A stretch of 50,850 nt of DNA, from the NCBI GenBank assembly GCA_945889445.1, contig CAMDBX010000020.1, forward strand, positions 1 through 50,850, written 5' to 3'. Position numbers and translations under genes: made by a program. The DNA comes from Rhizobium sp. Q54. GTDB lineage: Bacteria; Pseudomonadota; Alphaproteobacteria; Rhizobiales; Aestuariivirgaceae. The notes below the pieces were generated by a model. That model was not told the origin of the DNA, did no database searches, and saw nothing but the letters and a program-made list of their open reading frames with translations. Positions 50,810-50,850 of the stretch are shown here, piece by piece. Every line of letters begins with the position of its first letter. The first letter of the stretch is position 1.

Positions 50810-50850
50810 AGAAACCCGCTGCCTAGGCAACATTCTCAATTCTCATCATG

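Noticed and set aside
1-50850. CRISPR array, rRNA operon or complete insertion sequence
   Set aside because: No regularly spaced direct repeats with unique spacers, no rRNA core sequence and no transposase with terminal inverted repeats was seen; the only tandem repeats are coding units in the large secreted protein gene.

Overview
The window looks like the chromosome of a high-GC alphaproteobacterium, most likely of the order Hyphomicrobiales (Rhizobiales). The grounds are a CpdR response regulator divergent from an N-formylglutamate amidohydrolase, a DksA with a single zinc-finger cysteine, a MetA with acetyltransferase-type residues, and a candidate MmgR/suhB-family small RNA beside an inositol-monophosphatase-family gene. 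No species is claimed.

Layout. 1-3.8 kb: accessory DNA with a DUF3489 - DUF2924 - large serine recombinase cassette, ending at a tRNA-Val. 3.9-6 kb: cpdR, N-formylglutamate amidohydrolase and a MarR-like regulator. 6.4-12.1 kb: a polyphosphate/nucleotide block (PhoH-like ATPase, CYTH protein, Nudix hydrolase, CYTH-CHAD protein, PPK2 kinase) and an acyltransferase. 12.3-16.2 kb: a four-gene ABC importer of unknown substrate. 16.3-18.9 kb: arsR - GAPDH - arsJ, the pathway that exports arsenate as 1-arseno-3-phosphoglycerate. 19.0-35.1 kb: phoU, a phnCDEE importer, a diverged phnM paralogue, a second PhnD-type importer, and a complete C-P lyase operon read leftward (hexapeptide transferase, phnGHIJKL, DUF1045, phnM, phnN), then a STAS protein. 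35.2-41.5 kb: a CorA/ZntB-type transporter, an sRNA-containing intergenic region, a HisN-type phosphatase, adenine deaminase, a small secreted protein, dksA and a MoxR ATPase. 41.5-46.3 kb: a 1392-residue secreted protein with DUF11 domains and a cysteine-rich repeat tail, and a YARHG-type secreted protein. 46.4-50.8 kb: two FAD oxidoreductases, a P-loop protein of unknown function, and metA.

How it fits together. Reading the intergenic regions by eye I found Pho-box-like sites (two 7-mers resembling CTGTCAT/C separated by 4 bases) upstream of six transcription units: the ABC importer, arsR-gapdh-arsJ, phnCDEE, the phnM paralogue with the second importer, the C-P lyase operon, and the STAS gene. 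The simplest reading is one PhoB-controlled phosphorus-scavenging block that takes up phosphonates and related anions, breaks C-P bonds, and switches on arsenate detoxification at the same time, because starvation-induced phosphate uptake would also bring in arsenate. The polyphosphate block lies next to it. The most distinctive single items are the Pho plus ArsR double operator at arsR, the 2H-phosphoesterase signature in DUF1045 (a candidate stand-in for the absent PhnP), the second PhnM/PhnD unit, and the large cysteine-repeat secreted protein.
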